64,000 nucleotides of DNA from Ursus arctos (lineage: Eukaryota; Chordata; Mammalia; Carnivora; Ursidae), in the NCBI RefSeq assembly GCF_023065955.2, contig NW_026623100.1:14547001-14611000 (forward strand). Direction: 5' to 3'. Positions 48,430 to 60,200 of this stretch are shown here, in pieces. The translations under genes were made by a program, and so were the position numbers. Below the pieces are notes generated by a model that did not search any database, had not been told where the DNA came from, and was given only the letters and a program-made list of their open reading frames with translations. How positions within the stretch are numbered: the stretch's first letter is position 1; the number at the start of each line of letters is the position of its first letter.

Positions 48430-48885
48430 TCTCTTGCTCCCACATCTACTCTGGGTTCCTTCCAAATAATTCCTTATACTGCAGCCAGAGTGATCTTAAA
48501 ATGCAAACTGATCATGACAATCCTCCGTTTAAACCCTTTACTGGCTTTTGTTTACCCTTAAGATAAAGAATAAAATCCTTACCCAGTCTAGAAAACTAGG
48601 TATGATCTGGCCCATGCCAACAAGTCAATCATTTCTTGTTGCTTCCTGTTCCTCTCCTTCTATCTCCAACCTCCATCTGCACACAACCCAGACTACATTA
48701 GAGTTCCCTGTTACAAACTCATGAAACATTGCACTTCTCCTTTATAACCTCAACACACTCTAAACCATATGCTCAGGGTCTTCTCCACTAAATTACATTG
48801 TCACCAAAGACAAACATATTTATCTGGTTTATAGGTGAATCCCCAGCATCTAGTGTATAACCTGGATAGATGAATACACAAGAGA
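48430..48885 (+). mobile_element. L2 LINE 3' end, sense
   Basis: CTGCAGCCAGAGTGATCTTA, GCAAACTGATCATGACAATC, CTCCGTTTAAACCCTTTACT, GATCTGGCCCATGCC and GAATCCCCAGCATCTAGTGT give the L2 3' region in correct order. It is convergent with the L2 fragment just upstream. Confidence 0.9.
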
Positions 48886-49484
48886 GGTGGAAGGTGGAAG
48901 AAGTAGGGACAAAGAGAGTAAAACAAAAAAGAAGAGGAGAAAGAAGAAAAGATTTGAGTGAGTATCTCCAGTCATTCGAATGTGTTAAAAAAATGAAAAC
49001 AATTCCCTGAGAATGGTTCTTGGTTCCCAGAGAAGTATTTTAGCTGGCTTTTGTTTCAGTTCTTCAGTTCCCATAGAAGAGTTTCTTCAATTATCCATAT
49101 GAAGAGAAACTTCTAGAACATAACTGAAACTTATATTGCTATACCATAGTAATGTAAAGTATTATTGTATAAGTCAAACAATATTACCAATTCAACTGGA
49201 GGAGAACTGAATAAAATATAATTTAGATGAGCCAAGAGAAACCATTTAAGTCTCTGTAAGGAAGCCATTCCCTAACATTTACTTAATATGAAGATAACAC
49301 TTTAAAGCATAACTAATACTTCCTTAACTATTGAGGACACACTCTGATACTGAATATTATGAACATTCACAAGAAAATAAGAAGTTTTCTCCAGTTTACT
49401 GTGATCTATTTATAAAAGCTATTTCTAAAAAGGAGTTTTACACAATAATCCCATAACTTCATAATACCAGATACCACTGAAGGC

Positions 49485-49645
49485 TATACAATTACATGGA
49501 ATATCACTTAATTCTCTTAAATTTGTGAAAAAGGCATTATTCACCATTTTCACAATAATGAAACTGAAAGAAATTAAGTAATGTACTCATCATAGTCGCA
49601 AGAGTAAGAAGTAATATAACTGGAATTCAAACTCAGATATATCCA
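49485..49645 (+). mobile_element. MIR element
   Basis: TATCACTTAATTCTCTTAAA, CATTTTCACAATAATGAAAC, GAAATTAAGTAATGTACTCA and GGAATTCAAACTCAG give a diverged MIR core. Confidence 0.75.
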
Positions 49646-50129
49646 CTTCTAGGATTTTGTTCTTTTTATGAAGCTCTCTTAGAATTTCAACATATTTTAA
49701 ATTAAAATTATCTAATTTCTTAATACAATTGTTTAAATCTATGATTGCTTTTAGGTATTTATTTTTTTCATTTTTAATGAAATTTATTTGTTTACAAAAG
49801 AAATAAGCATTCATTTAAAAAAAAACTCTACCAGACAGCATACAACAAAATTAAAATCTCAGACTACAGCTATGGAATAGATCATCTGTATTTTTTCAAA
49901 AATTTTCTTACACACATATAGACCTATTTTTTGCCACTAACGAGAGCATACTATAAATACTAACTATAAACTGTCTTTTTAACGTAGTAAGACATGTTTA
50001 TATCTCAATTTTAGCTCTATCTCAACGTTTTTAAGATGGCTGCACAGAATTCCACTGAATGGATATAACACAATTGGCTTACAGAATTTACCACTGAGAT
50101 ACTTGTTTCACTTGATGGGTACTTGGTTA

Positions 50130-50470
50130 GCACTATTTGGTGATTAAGCAAGCTGATCCTTCATGGAATTGGTTTTTGGCAAGCCGGTTTCCAATGAACT
50201 GATGAAAGAATGATACTGGCTGAGAGAGCTAACTTCCGAAGTATATAGCACTTGTTCCTCTCAAAGAAAAATTCATCCAACTCTTCAAATGGCTTTCCCA
50301 GCAATCTCCCTAACTTAAGGGCACACAGAACTAGCTTGTAAGGAGCATACCCCAAATCTGTATGTCCTAACTGCTAGGCAAGCTTCTTTACCTTTGCATC
50401 AGCTTTCTCATTGGTCAAATGGCAGCTACAAATCTGCTCTACCAAAAGAACAGACTGTTGTAAGGATCGA
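50130..50470 (-). pseudogene. Coding-like segment, possible retropseudogene of an unidentified gene
   Basis: On the minus strand about 100 codons read through with coding-like composition and one internal stop: VEQICSCHLTNEKADAKVKK, then GYAPYKLVLCALKLGRLLGK and PFEELDEFFFERNKCYILRK. I do not recognise the family. It lies in the intron between SRBD1 exons A and B and has no matching splice sites. It may be a processed pseudogene or an accident. Confidence 0.35.
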
Positions 50471-51083
50471 ATACACTCTAAAAAGTTAAAACTAAAAGTT
50501 AGAAGTTCTATATAAATATGTGGTGCTATTTTAAAAGGTTCCCTTAACAAAGGAAAAAAGATAATAAAAAGTTAACAATTCTCTGAAATATCCAAAAAAC
50601 CTAATGTTTGTATCAATCATCCTTAATGTGCAAAACATTTTAGGTAAATTGCATATATTATGTTTAGAGACTTATATTGTAATATCTAATAAATTATATT
50701 CTTATTTCAATTATCCTTAATGATCAAAACATTACAGAAATGCCATATACACTATGTTTTTGTTAGTTTTTCATAAGAGAAAACACTCGGTATAAGATTT
50801 GAATAGTACAAAAAAGTACTAAAGTAAAAGTCCTTCTCTCCAGAAATAACCATGATTAATAATTTATTTTAATATTTAATATATCCTGTTTCCTATTTAA
50901 ACATACACAACATTTCTACCTTTTTTTGACGTAAAAAGGACACATATCCGTTGTCTGTCAACGTTTGTTTGTTTGCTTAACAGAATGGACATTTTCCCAG
51001 TAGGTATAGATCAGTAGGTATAGATCTCATATGGCATTTTAGTATTGGAAGATAGGAAATTCTGTAAAAATCTATAAACAGAC
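50471..51083. other. Intronic sequence next to SRBD1 exon A
   Basis: AT-rich with a 14-bp tandem repeat, AGTAGGTATAGATC twice, at about 50999-51026. No repeat family assigned. Confidence 0.5.
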
Positions 51084-51187
51084 CTGTTTTGGATGCACCA
51101 CCTGCAGAATTCATTCTTCACTCCATCAGAAATGTTGACTTTGACAGTCAGTATCTTCAAATTTTCTCCCCGGTTAATTGCCAGAAT
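51084..51187 (-). CDS. SRBD1: SRBD1 internal exon A (upstream of the YqgF domain)
   Basis: This 104-bp exon encodes 34 full codons plus two bases, starting [11 protein letters not shown] and ending FCRWCIQN. The acceptor is TTTGCATTCAG before ATT (phase 0) and the donor is AACAG before GTCTGT. The two leftover bases AG join the first G of the next exon to give Arg. The ILAINRGE block is the conserved strand preceding the YqgF domain in Tex-family proteins, where bacterial Tex has a similar LALxRGE motif. I recognised it by similarity to remembered SRBD1 protein; no alignment was run. The next upstream exon is not identified in the 12.8 kb to the right, apart from a weak candidate at the window edge. 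Confidence 0.93.
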
Positions 51188-51554
51188 CTGAATGCAAACA
51201 TACATGGCAGAGACTGATGACCCACTAAATAGGTAAATGGTCAATTTCATCAGTCAACATTGGTGAAATAAATTGAGCGGTTATTCAGCCTAGAGCTGTA
51301 TCAATTTTTAATTAATTTATTTACCAAAAGTGTATTTAAAAATAATAATTTCTTTATACTTTTTTCAAAAAAGTTTTTTTAAATAAAATACAAGTACAAA
51401 ACCTACAACATTCACAGGAAGAGACTTTGGTGATCTAAAAATCTCATTTCAGATTTGATTAATTGAAAATTTTTGATTATCTGGAGTTAAGAAATTTTCT
51501 TTTTATATTTGTGAAAATATATTGCTAAGATAAAGATGCATGCAAATTCCCAAG

Positions 51555-51785
51555 TGGAATAATAACTACTAACTGTTACATTTATTGAGCATTTACTAAC
51601 TGTCAAGTCTATCTCAGCCCTTTAAATACTTATCTCATTTAATTTTCAAAGCTAACAGGGGGATATGTATGATCTTCACTTCATATAGTAATTTTTTAAG
51701 ACTAATTTATCCCAAATAACAAAGATAACAAGTGAAGGAAAAATTTAAACTCAGATCAGGTTGTCTCTTAAGCAAGTGTCTTAAA
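51555..51785 (+). mobile_element. MIR element
   Basis: CATTTATTGAGCATTTACTA, CTTATCTCATTTAATTTTCA, AAATTTAAACTCAGATCAGG and CTCTTAAGCAAGTGTCTTA give a MIR from near its 5' end to its 3' end. Confidence 0.85.
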
Positions 51786-54125
51786 ATACACTAGAAACAC
51801 TCCTTTAAAGAAGAGCAAACAAATCTAAAGCAAGTAGAATAAAGGAAATAATAAAGAACAGAGGAAAAATTGAGAATAGAAAAACAATAGAAAATAATGC
51901 TAGCAAAACCAAAAATTTTCTTTGAAAATATCACAAAATTGAGAAGCCTTTCAGTAAACCAAGAAAAAAGGAGGAAGCATTCCAATTACCAAAATCAAAA
52001 ATAAGAGGGGCCATTACTACGGAAGTTAAAGAAATAAAAAGGATAGTAAAAATACTACGAACAACATATTTCAAATTATACAAAATATACTTAAATAAAA
52101 TGGAAAAATTCTTAAAAAGACAGACTGCCAAGACAGAATAAAATAGAAACAGAAAATCTGAAAAGATCTACAATAAATAAAGAAGACTAAATTAGTAATT
52201 TAAAATTTTCCCACAAGAAAATGTCCAGGCATAGATAGCTTCACCACAGAATTCTACCAACCATTTAAAGAATTAACATCAATTCTTCACAAACCCTTCC
52301 AAAATATACCACAAAAGAAAAATCTTCCAAACTCTATTTACTCCAATGCAAACCAGACAAGAGCATTGCAAGAAAAAAATAAAGACCATTATCTCTTATG
52401 AATACAGATATAAAAATCCTCCCAAATCCACAAATATATAAAAAGGATTACACACTAGGACCAAGAGGGATTTATTCCAGGAATGCAAGGTTGGTTTAAC
52501 ACCCAAAAAAGCAATTAACAAGATATATCATACCAATAAAATAAAAAACAAAAATCATACAATATTCTTCTTGCATCTTATAGATGCAGAAAGAATATTT
52601 GACAAAATTCCAGGTTTGTTCACAACAAAAACACTCAACAAACTAGGAACAGAAAACAACTTCTTCGATGTGATAAAGATCACATACAAAAACCAAACAG
52701 ATAGCAACATACTTAATGGTGAAAGACTGGATACTTTCCCTCCAAAATTACAAGGGTCTCCTCTTGCCACTTCTATTCAACATCAGACTGGAGGGTCTAG
52801 TCAGGGAAATTAAACAAGAAAAAGAAACAGAAGACACCTAGATTGAAAAGAAAGAAACCTATCTCTATTTGCATATAATATAATCTTATATATGGAGAAC
52901 TCTAAGGAATTCACTATAAAACTATTAGAACTCATAAAGCGTTTGGCAAGATTGCAGGATAATCAATTTCTACACACTAGCAATAAGCATTCTGAAAAAA
53001 AACAAAAAACCAAAAAAAAAAAAAAACCCACCCTCATTTACCATAGCACCAAAAGGAATAAACTACTCAGGAATAAATTTAACAAAGGAAGTACCAAATG
53101 CATACTCTGAAAACTACAAAAGAAATTGAAAAAATGGGGGGTGCCTGGGTGGCACAGCAGTTAAGCATCTGCCTTCGGCTCAGGGCGTGATCCCAGCATT
53201 ATGGGATCAAGCCCCACATCAGGCTCTTCCGCTATGAGCCTGCTTCTTCCTCTCCCACTCCCCCTGCTTGTGTTCCCTCTCTCGCTGGCTGTCTCTCTGT
53301 CGAATAAATAAATAAAATCTTCAAAAAAAAAAAAAAAAAAAAAAGAAACTGAAAAAATGGAAAAATACCCCATGTTCCAGAAGACTTAATATTGCTAGAA
53401 TGGCAATATTACCCCAATAGATTTACAGATTCAATGCACTCCTATCAAAAAAAGGCTAGATTCTTTGCAAAAATTGACGAATTCTAAGAGTCACATAGAA
53501 ATTCAAGGGACCCAGAGTCCCTCTTGAAAAAGAAGAAAAAAGTTGAAGGACTCCTACCTTCTGATTTCAAAACTTATTACAAAGCTACAGAAATCACAAC
53601 TGTGTGGTACTGGCATAAGGATAGCCACACAGATCAGTAGAATAAAATTAAGAGTTCAGAAATAAATCTATACACCTACAATCAACTGATTTGCAATAAG
53701 GATGCCAAGACAGTTCACTGGGGGAAAATACAGTCTTTTCAATAAACAATGCTGGAATGACTGGAGAGTTATGTTCAAAAGAATGAAGCTGTATTCCTTC
53801 TTTACCTCATCATACACAAAAATTATTCAAAATTGGTCATAAACCTTAATATAAGAAGTAAAAAACTCTTAGAAAATATAAGAGAAAATCTTCATGACCA
53901 TGAGTTAGGTAAGGCCTGAGATGTAACACTACACACACAATCGAAAGAAAACATAAATAGATTAGACTTCAATAAAATTATACATCAAAGGATACCATTA
54001 AGAAAGTGAAAAGAGAACTTATAGAATGGGAGAAAAGTTTTGCAAATCATTTATCACATAAAGGAATTAGATCTAGAACGGATAAAAGACTCTTATAACT
54101 AATAAGAGAAAAGGCCATGTCACCT
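51786..54125 (+). mobile_element. Old L1M ORF2 fragment, sense, split by a Can-SINE
   Basis: The element carries ACCACAGAATTCTACCAACC, GATTTATTCCAGGAATGCAA and ATAGATGCAGAAAGAATATT. It then has TACACACTAGCAATAAGCAT, GATTTGCAATAAGGATGCCA and GGCAAGACACAG-like C-terminal blocks. The order is that of ORF2 from the linker through RT to the C-terminus. A short open piece at 52571-52813 keeps HLIDAERIFDKIPG from the RT palm region. All else is broken. The Can-SINE at 53138 is much younger. Confidence 0.9.
53138..53343 (+). mobile_element. Can-SINE, young arctoid subtype
   Basis: A near-consensus head GGGTGCCTGGGTGGCACAGC, then GCCTTCGGCTCAGGGCGTGA, body CTGCTTCTTCCTCTCCCACT and TCGCTGGCTGTCTCTCTGTC, tail AATAAATAAATAAAATCTTC and about 20 A. 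The flanking duplications AGAAATTGAAAAAATGG (53121-53137) and AGAAACTGAAAAAATGG (53344-53360) differ by one base. Confidence 0.96.
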
Positions 54126-54700
54126 CCACACCCCAAGTAGGAACCAATATATAATAAAGTGTCCAAGAAAAATTTGTGGGATAATTGATGACACTTATGT
54201 TACCTTAAACCAAACAAACACCTTTTCACGTCTGTATATCACCATAAGTTAAAAAATTAACAATTCTAATGGAAAATATCACATTTTGAAAGGTAATGCA
54301 CTATAATCTTTTTCATTATCTTTTTTTTAACAGTAAAATGCAAATGGAAGGAAAAATTAATTTTAAAAATGTTATACTGAGGACTTCCAGGCTTGGAGAA
54401 CTGGCAATCTCTTGATTCCAAATCCCCTCATCTTCCTATAAAACTTTAATAAAGAGAATAAAACATGGGACCCACATTTTTGGCATTTCTAGGGAACAGA
54501 ACTAGACTGCCATCTGATTTCTCTATAGCAACATGCAAAGCAAGGCAACAACAGAGCAACATATTTAAGAAAGTTTAGGAAAGTAAAAACAAAAAATATT
54601 ATACTGATCTAAGCTGTCCACGTATCATGCCCATTGGAAACAATTATGAATGTGTTAGAACTTAGAGAATACTGTACATATATACCCTACTTGAGAAATA
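54126..54700. other. Unrecognised intronic sequence
   Basis: AT-rich. From about 54380 it resembles an old L1 5'UTR (GACTTCCAGGCTTGG), which would make the old L1 to the right start earlier. Not certain. Confidence 0.35.
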
Positions 54701-54708
54701 CAGAAGAG

Positions 54709-54927
54709 CAGGGGTCAGTAAACTATGGTCCATGGCCAAATCAAACATCTGTTTGCATAAACAGAAGTTTATTAAAACACAACCATGCTCCCATGTTTCT
54801 GTATTATCTATGACTACTGTCATGCTGCAATGGCAGTTGTATAACTGCTGCAAAAGCTACCTGGCTCAGAAAATATAGACATTTATTCTCTGGTCTTCTA
54901 CAGAAAAGCTTGGCCAACTCCCTACTG
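54709..54927 (+). mobile_element. hAT-type MITE (CAGGGGTCxxxAAACT family)
   Basis: The left end CAGGGGTCAGTAAACTATGG and right end GCTTGGCCAACTCCCTACTG form imperfect inverted repeats. Between them are CCATGGCCAAATC, AGAAGTTTATTAAAACACAA, CCATGCTCCCATGTTTCTGT and CACATTTATTCTCTGG-like blocks of a mammalian-wide non-autonomous hAT element. No clear 8-bp duplication is visible. Confidence 0.7.
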
Positions 54928-54989
54928 GACTACAGAATAAGCTTCATTACACCAAAAGAAGACTGGAAAGTTCTGGCAAAAGGACAGAG

Positions 54990-55389
54990 GGCAAGCATTT
55001 CATATAACTGTAGGACTGAGATTAAAATAAGGGAGGAATCAATTACCATTAAGAAAATATAGGTTGCAATCCTGATACCAAAGTAGACTTTAAGCTAAAA
55101 ACCATTAAACAAGATAAAGAAGGACAGTTGATAATGTTAAAGCTACATTCTGGTTTTGGAATAGAGCAAGCGGAACAATAGCATATTTTAAAGATGCTGT
55201 TAGGTGTGACATCAACAACACGATAGAGAAGGGAATTTCAATAGTCCATCCCTCTACAACAATAACAAACTGGCCAAAACTGTCAGAATCAACTTTTTCA
55301 GAACTCTGGACCCTAATAAAAAGCTTACAACAACCAGAGGAACATTTAAAGAAAAAAGAGCCACAGAGTTTTGGTAAGGAGCACTTTTA
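54990..55389 (+). mobile_element. Old L1 (L1MA-like) 5'UTR, left of the nested L1
   Basis: CAATAGTCCATCCCTCTACA, AACTGGCCAAAACTGTCAGA, CTCTGGACCCTAATAAAAAG and CAACAACCAGAGGAACATTT read like the 5'UTR of an old L1 in sense orientation. The sequence resumes to the right of the younger element at 61622. The left boundary is uncertain. Confidence 0.6.
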
Positions 55390-56000
55390 GGTGGGAGGTG
55401 AGTTAAGATGGCGGAGAAGTAGGAGACACCTTTTTCAGCAGGTCCCCTGAGTCGAGTTGGATAGGTACCAGACCAGCCTGAACATCCACAGAATCAGCCT
55501 GAGACACAGGAAGATACATCTGGATCTCTACAAATGAACATCTCCAGTGCTGAGTATTGGGGTACGAAGCGGGGAGCCGTGAAACTGCGCACAGATATTG
55601 GAAGATAAACGGAAGGGGGAGGGAGCCGCCGCGTTCAGGCGCCAGGAAGCGGAGGCCACCTGCACGGGGGAACGGGTGGATTCGTGGACCAGCACCCACA
55701 AGACAGCAGACTGAGACCATGAGCCGGGGAACACGCGTGACCAGACTGAAAACCGGAGCTCCCGTGCGCTCACTGGAACCAGACTGAGACCGGGAGCTCC
55801 AGGAGCGCGCGGGGGTGGCTGGCGGCTGGCGGTGTTAGAAACACAAAGGACAGAGACGCGCCGGCCCTGGAAGTGAGGGCTGGGACGCCGGGTGTGGGGC
55901 GCACATCCCGGGATGCTGCAGGGTTGAGCAGCACCAACAGAAACAGAGTTAAAGTGGCCAAAACATCAGTGGAGAACGGTCTGCGATCCCTCTGTTCTGA
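55390..56000 (+). promoter_or_regulatory. L1 5'UTR, internal promoter, CpG-rich
   Basis: AAGATGGCGGAGAAGTAGGA at the start contains a YY1-type core (GATGGCGG) as in other mammalian L1 promoters. The region from 55560 to 55960 is strikingly GC- and CpG-rich compared with the AT-rich surroundings, for example CGCGCGGGGGTGGCTGGCGG. Many CpGs are retained. The overlapping open frames here on both strands are a composition effect. Antisense transcription into SRBD1 is possible but not shown. Confidence 0.75.
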
Positions 56001-56315
56001 GACAGAGGCTGAGATTCGGCCACTGCTGCTCTCTCAGAAGAGGCACAGCAAACTGCCAGGGAAAGCCGCCAGAGAACAAAAGTCTGGAAATACTGGCTCA
56101 GAGTGTGCCCATCCCCATCCCCCCTCGCAGGGGACACGGAGACTCTACCCAAACAGGGTTGCCTGAGTATAGGCACGGCAGGCCCCTCCCCCAGAAGGCA
56201 GGCTGAAAAATCAAGAAGCCCACATCCCTAAGATCCCTACAAAACAAGGGCGCATGGCCTGGGTCCGGGTCCATAATTTGGGCTCTGGACAACCCCACGA
56301 CCTCTCCTCATCTGA

Positions 56316-57162
56316 ATGACGAGAAGGAGAAATCCCCCCCCCCAGCAAAGAAAAGACAATGAGTTTGTGGCCCCTGCCACAGAACTAATGGATATGGATA
56401 TAACCAAATTATTAGAAATGGAATTCAGAGTAACAATGGTCAAGATGATGTGTAGACTTGAAAAAAGTATTAACGAAAATGTTAATGAGAATATAGAATC
56501 TCTAACGGAAGAAATGAGAGCGAATCCGGCAGAAATTAAAAATTCTATGAGCCAAATGCAGACAAAACTAGAGGCTTTGATGGCCTGGGTGAATGAGGCA
56601 GAAGAAGGTATCAGCGAATTGGAGGATGGGTTAGTAGAAGAGAAAGCTAAAATAGAATCTGGACTCAAAAAATCCACGCTCAGGAATGTCGGTTACGGGA
56701 GATTACTGACTCAATGAAACGTTCCAATGTCAGAATCATCAGCATCCCCGAGGGAGTGGAGAAAAACAGAGGTCTAGAGGAGATATTTGAACAAATTATA
56801 GCTGAAAACCTCCCTAATCTAGCAAGGGAAACAAACATTCGTGTCCAAGAGGCAGAGAGGACCCCTCCCAAGCTCAACCACGACAAACCTACGCCACGCC
56901 ACATCATAGTGCATTCGCAAATATTAGATCCAAGGATACAGTATTGAAAGCGGCCAGGGCAAAGAAATTTCTCACGTACCAAGGCAAAGGTATCAGAATT
57001 ACGTCAGACCTGTCTACACAGACCTGGAATGAGAGAAAGGGGTGGGGGAGCATTTTTAAAGCTCTTTCAGAGAAAAACATGCAGCCAAGGATCCTTTATC
57101 CAGCAAGGCTGTCATTCAGAATTGATGGAGAAATAAAGACCTTCCAGAATCGCCAGTCATAG
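56316..57162 (+). pseudogene. L1 ORF1 (RNA-binding chaperone), frameshifted
   Basis: L1 ORF1p is a trimeric nucleic-acid chaperone that coats L1 RNA. The first 133 codons (56316-56717) hold the N-terminus (MTRRRNPPPQQRKDNE) and the heptad-rich coiled coil (INENVNENIESLTEEMRANP, MQTKLEALMAWVNEAEEGIS). Around 56668, in an A-run, the frame slips. The RRM follows in the next frame (RSNVRIISIPEGVEKNRGLE, 56714-56947). A second slip near 56925 moves the C-terminal domain (AARAKKFLTYQGKGIRI, WGSIFKALSEKNMQPRILYP) to a third frame, ending at 57162. Length fits a complete L1 ORF1 apart from these breaks. Confidence 0.93.
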
Positions 57163-57291
57163 ACCAATTTCGTAACCATGAAACCAGCCCTACAGGAGAT
57201 ATTAAGGGGGGTTCTATAAAAGTAAAAAGGCCTCAAGAGTGATACAGAACAGAAAGTCACAATCTAGAGAAACAAAGACTTTACTGGCAAT

Positions 57292-60200
57292 ATGGCATCA
57301 TTAAAATCATATCTCTCAATAATCAGTCTCAATGTAAATGGCCTAAATGCTCCCATAACGCAACAGGGTTGCAGATTGGATAAAAAGACATGACCCATCC
57401 ATTTGCTGTCTACAAAAGACTCATTTTGAACCTAAAGATACATTCAGACTGAAAGTAAAAGGATGGAATACCATCTTTCACGCCAATGGACCTCAAAAGA
57501 AAGCTGGGGTAGCAATTCACATATCAGACAGACTGGATTTTAAACTAAACACTATAGTTAGAGACACAGAAGGACACTACATTATTCTTAAAGGATGTAT
57601 CCAAAAAGTGGATATGACAATTATAAATATATATGCCCCCAATGGGGGAGCAGCAAGATACACAAGACAACTCTTTTTTTTTTTTTTTTTAAGATTTTAT
57701 TTATTTATTTGACAGAGATAGAGACAGCCAGCGAGAGAGGGAACACAAGCAGGGGGAGTGGGAGAGGAAGAAGCAGGCTCATAGCGGAGGAGCCTGATGT
57801 GGGGCTCGATCCCAGAACGCCGGGATCATGCCCTGAGCCGAAGGCAGACGCTTAACGACTGAGCCACCCAGGCGCCCCCACAAGCCAACTCTTAACCACA
57901 ATAAAGAGACATATAGATAAAAATACGCTAATAGTAGGGAACCTCAACACTCCACTATCAGCAATAGACAGATCACCTAAGCAAGAAATCAGCAAAGAAA
58001 CAAGAGCTTTGAATGCCATACTCGACGAGTTGGACCTCATAGATATATATAGAACACTACACCCCAGAACCAAAGAATACTCATTCTATTCTAATGCCCA
58101 TGGAACATTCTCAAGAATAGACCATGTTCTGGGACACAAAACAGGTTTTAACCGATACCAAAAGACTGAAATTATCCTCTGCATATTCTCAGACGACAAC
58201 GTTCTGAAATTGGAACTCAACCACAAGGAAAAATTTGAAAGAAACTCAAACACTTGGAGACTAAGAACCATCCTGTTCAGGAATGATTCGATAAACCAGG
58301 AAATAAAAAATCAATTTAAACAATTTATGGAGACAATGAGAATGAAAACACAACAGTCCAAAACCTATGGGATACTGCAAAGGCAGTCCTAAGGGGGAAA
58401 TACATAGCCATCCAAGCCTCACTCGAAAGAATAGAAAAATCTAAAATGCAGTTTTTATATTCTCACCTCAAGAAGCTGGAACAGCAACAGAGGGACAGGC
58501 CTAATCCACGCACGAGGAAGCAGTTGACCAAGATTAGAGCAGAAATCAATGAATTAGAAACCAGGAGTACAGTAGAGCAGATCAACAGAACTAGAAGCTG
58601 GTTCTTTGAGAGAATTAATAAAATTGACAGACCACTGGCAAGACTTATCCAAAAGAAAAGAGAAAGGACCCAGATTATGAAAATTATGAATGAAAAAGGA
58701 GAGGTCACGACGAACACCATTGAAATTGGAAGGATTATTAGAAACTTTTATCAACAGCTTTATGCCAATAAATTAAGCAATCTGGAAAAGATGGAGGCCT
58801 TCCTGGAAATCTATAAACTACCAAGATTGAAACAGGAAGAAATTGATTTTTTTAAACAGGCCAATTAATTATGAAGAGATTGAGTCAGTGATAAACAACC
58901 TTCCAAAAAACAAAACTCCAGGCCCGGACGGTTTTCCTGGGGAATTCTACGAAACATTCAAAGAAGAAATAATACCTATTCTCCTAAAGCTATTTCAAAA
59001 AATAGAAACAGAAGGAAAGCTACCAAACTCATTCTATGAGGCCAATATTACCTTGATCCCCAAACCAGGCAAAGACCCCATCAAAAAGGAGAATTACAGA
59101 CCGATTTCCCTAATGAATATGGACGCCAAAATCCTCAACAAGATCCTAGCTAATAGAATCCAACAGTACATTAAAAGGATTATCCATCATGACCAAGTGG
59201 GATTCATTCCTGGGATGCAAGGGTGGTTCAACATTCGCAAATCTATCAGTGTCTTAGATTTTGTACAGAAAGAAAAATTCAAAAATCATATGATTCTCTC
59301 AATAGATGCAGAAAAAGCATTTGACAAAATACAGCATCCTTTCCTGATTAAAACCCTTCAGAGTGTAGGGATAGAGGGTACATTCCTCAATCTCATAAAA
59401 ACCATCTATGAAAAGCCTACAGCAAATATCATTCTCAATGGGGAAAAGCTGGAAGCCGTTCCCTTAAGATCAGAAACACGACAAGGATGCCCACTCTTGC
59501 CATTATTATTCAACATAGTACTAGTGTCCTTGCAACAGTAATCAGACAACAAAAAGGGATAAAAGGTATCTAAATCGGCAAAGAAGAAGTCAAAACGTCT
59601 CTCTTCGCAGATGACATGATACTCTATATGGAAAACCCAAAAGAATCCATGCCCAAACTATTAGAAGTTATAGAGCAATTCAGTAATGTGGCGGGATACA
59701 AAATCAATGCTCAGAAATCAGTTGCATTTCTATACACGAATAATGAGACTGAAGAAAGAGAAATTAGGGAATCCATCCCATTTACAATAGCACCAAAAAC
59801 CATACGTTACCTTGGAATTTACTTAACCAGAGACGTAAAGGACCTATATTCTAGAAACTATAAATCACTCTTGAAAGACATTGAGGAAGACACAAAAAGA
59901 TGGAAAAATATTCCATGCTCATGGATCGGAAGAATTAACATAGTTAAAATGTCCATGTTACCCAGAGCAATCTACACTTTCAATGCTATCCCAATCAAAA
60001 TAGCAAGGACATTTTTCAAAGAACTGGAACAAATAGTCCTTAAATTTGTATGGAACCAGAAAAGGCCCCGAATCGCCAAGGAACTGTTGAAAAGGAAAAA
60101 CAATGCTGGGGCATCACAATGCTGGATTTCGAGCTGTACTACAAAGCTGTGATCACAAAGACAGCATGGTACCGGCACAAAAACAGACACATAGACCAAT

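Larger units (their letters stand above)
38108..51187 (-). other. SRBD1: SRBD1 gene body, five internal exons and four complete introns
   Basis: Seen: five minus-strand exons at 51187-51084, 46466-46359, 42675-42518, 39072-38982 and 38215-38108. Each is flanked by AG/GT splice sites, and the phases join without a stop over 569 bases. The intervening introns measure about 4.6, 3.7, 3.4 and 0.8 kb. Known: SRBD1 is the animal homologue of bacterial Tex, with an N-terminal helical Tex region, a YqgF/RuvC-like fold, helix-hairpin-helix motifs and a C-terminal S1 RNA-binding domain. These exons cover the end of the helical region and most of the YqgF-like domain. The remaining exons are not in the window, so the gene extends past both edges. 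The four introns hold only old repeats, one Can-SINE pair and unrecognised AT-rich sequence. Confidence 0.93.

Noticed and set aside
55403..56298. Several minus- and plus-strand open frames of 63-105 codons
   Set aside because: They lie in the GC-rich L1 5'UTR, where stop codons are rare by composition. No domain, and L1 structure explains the region.
58843..59541. 232-codon reverse-transcriptase open frame as an independent gene
   Set aside because: It is the RT segment of L1 ORF2 between two frameshifts, with L1 sequence continuous on both sides.
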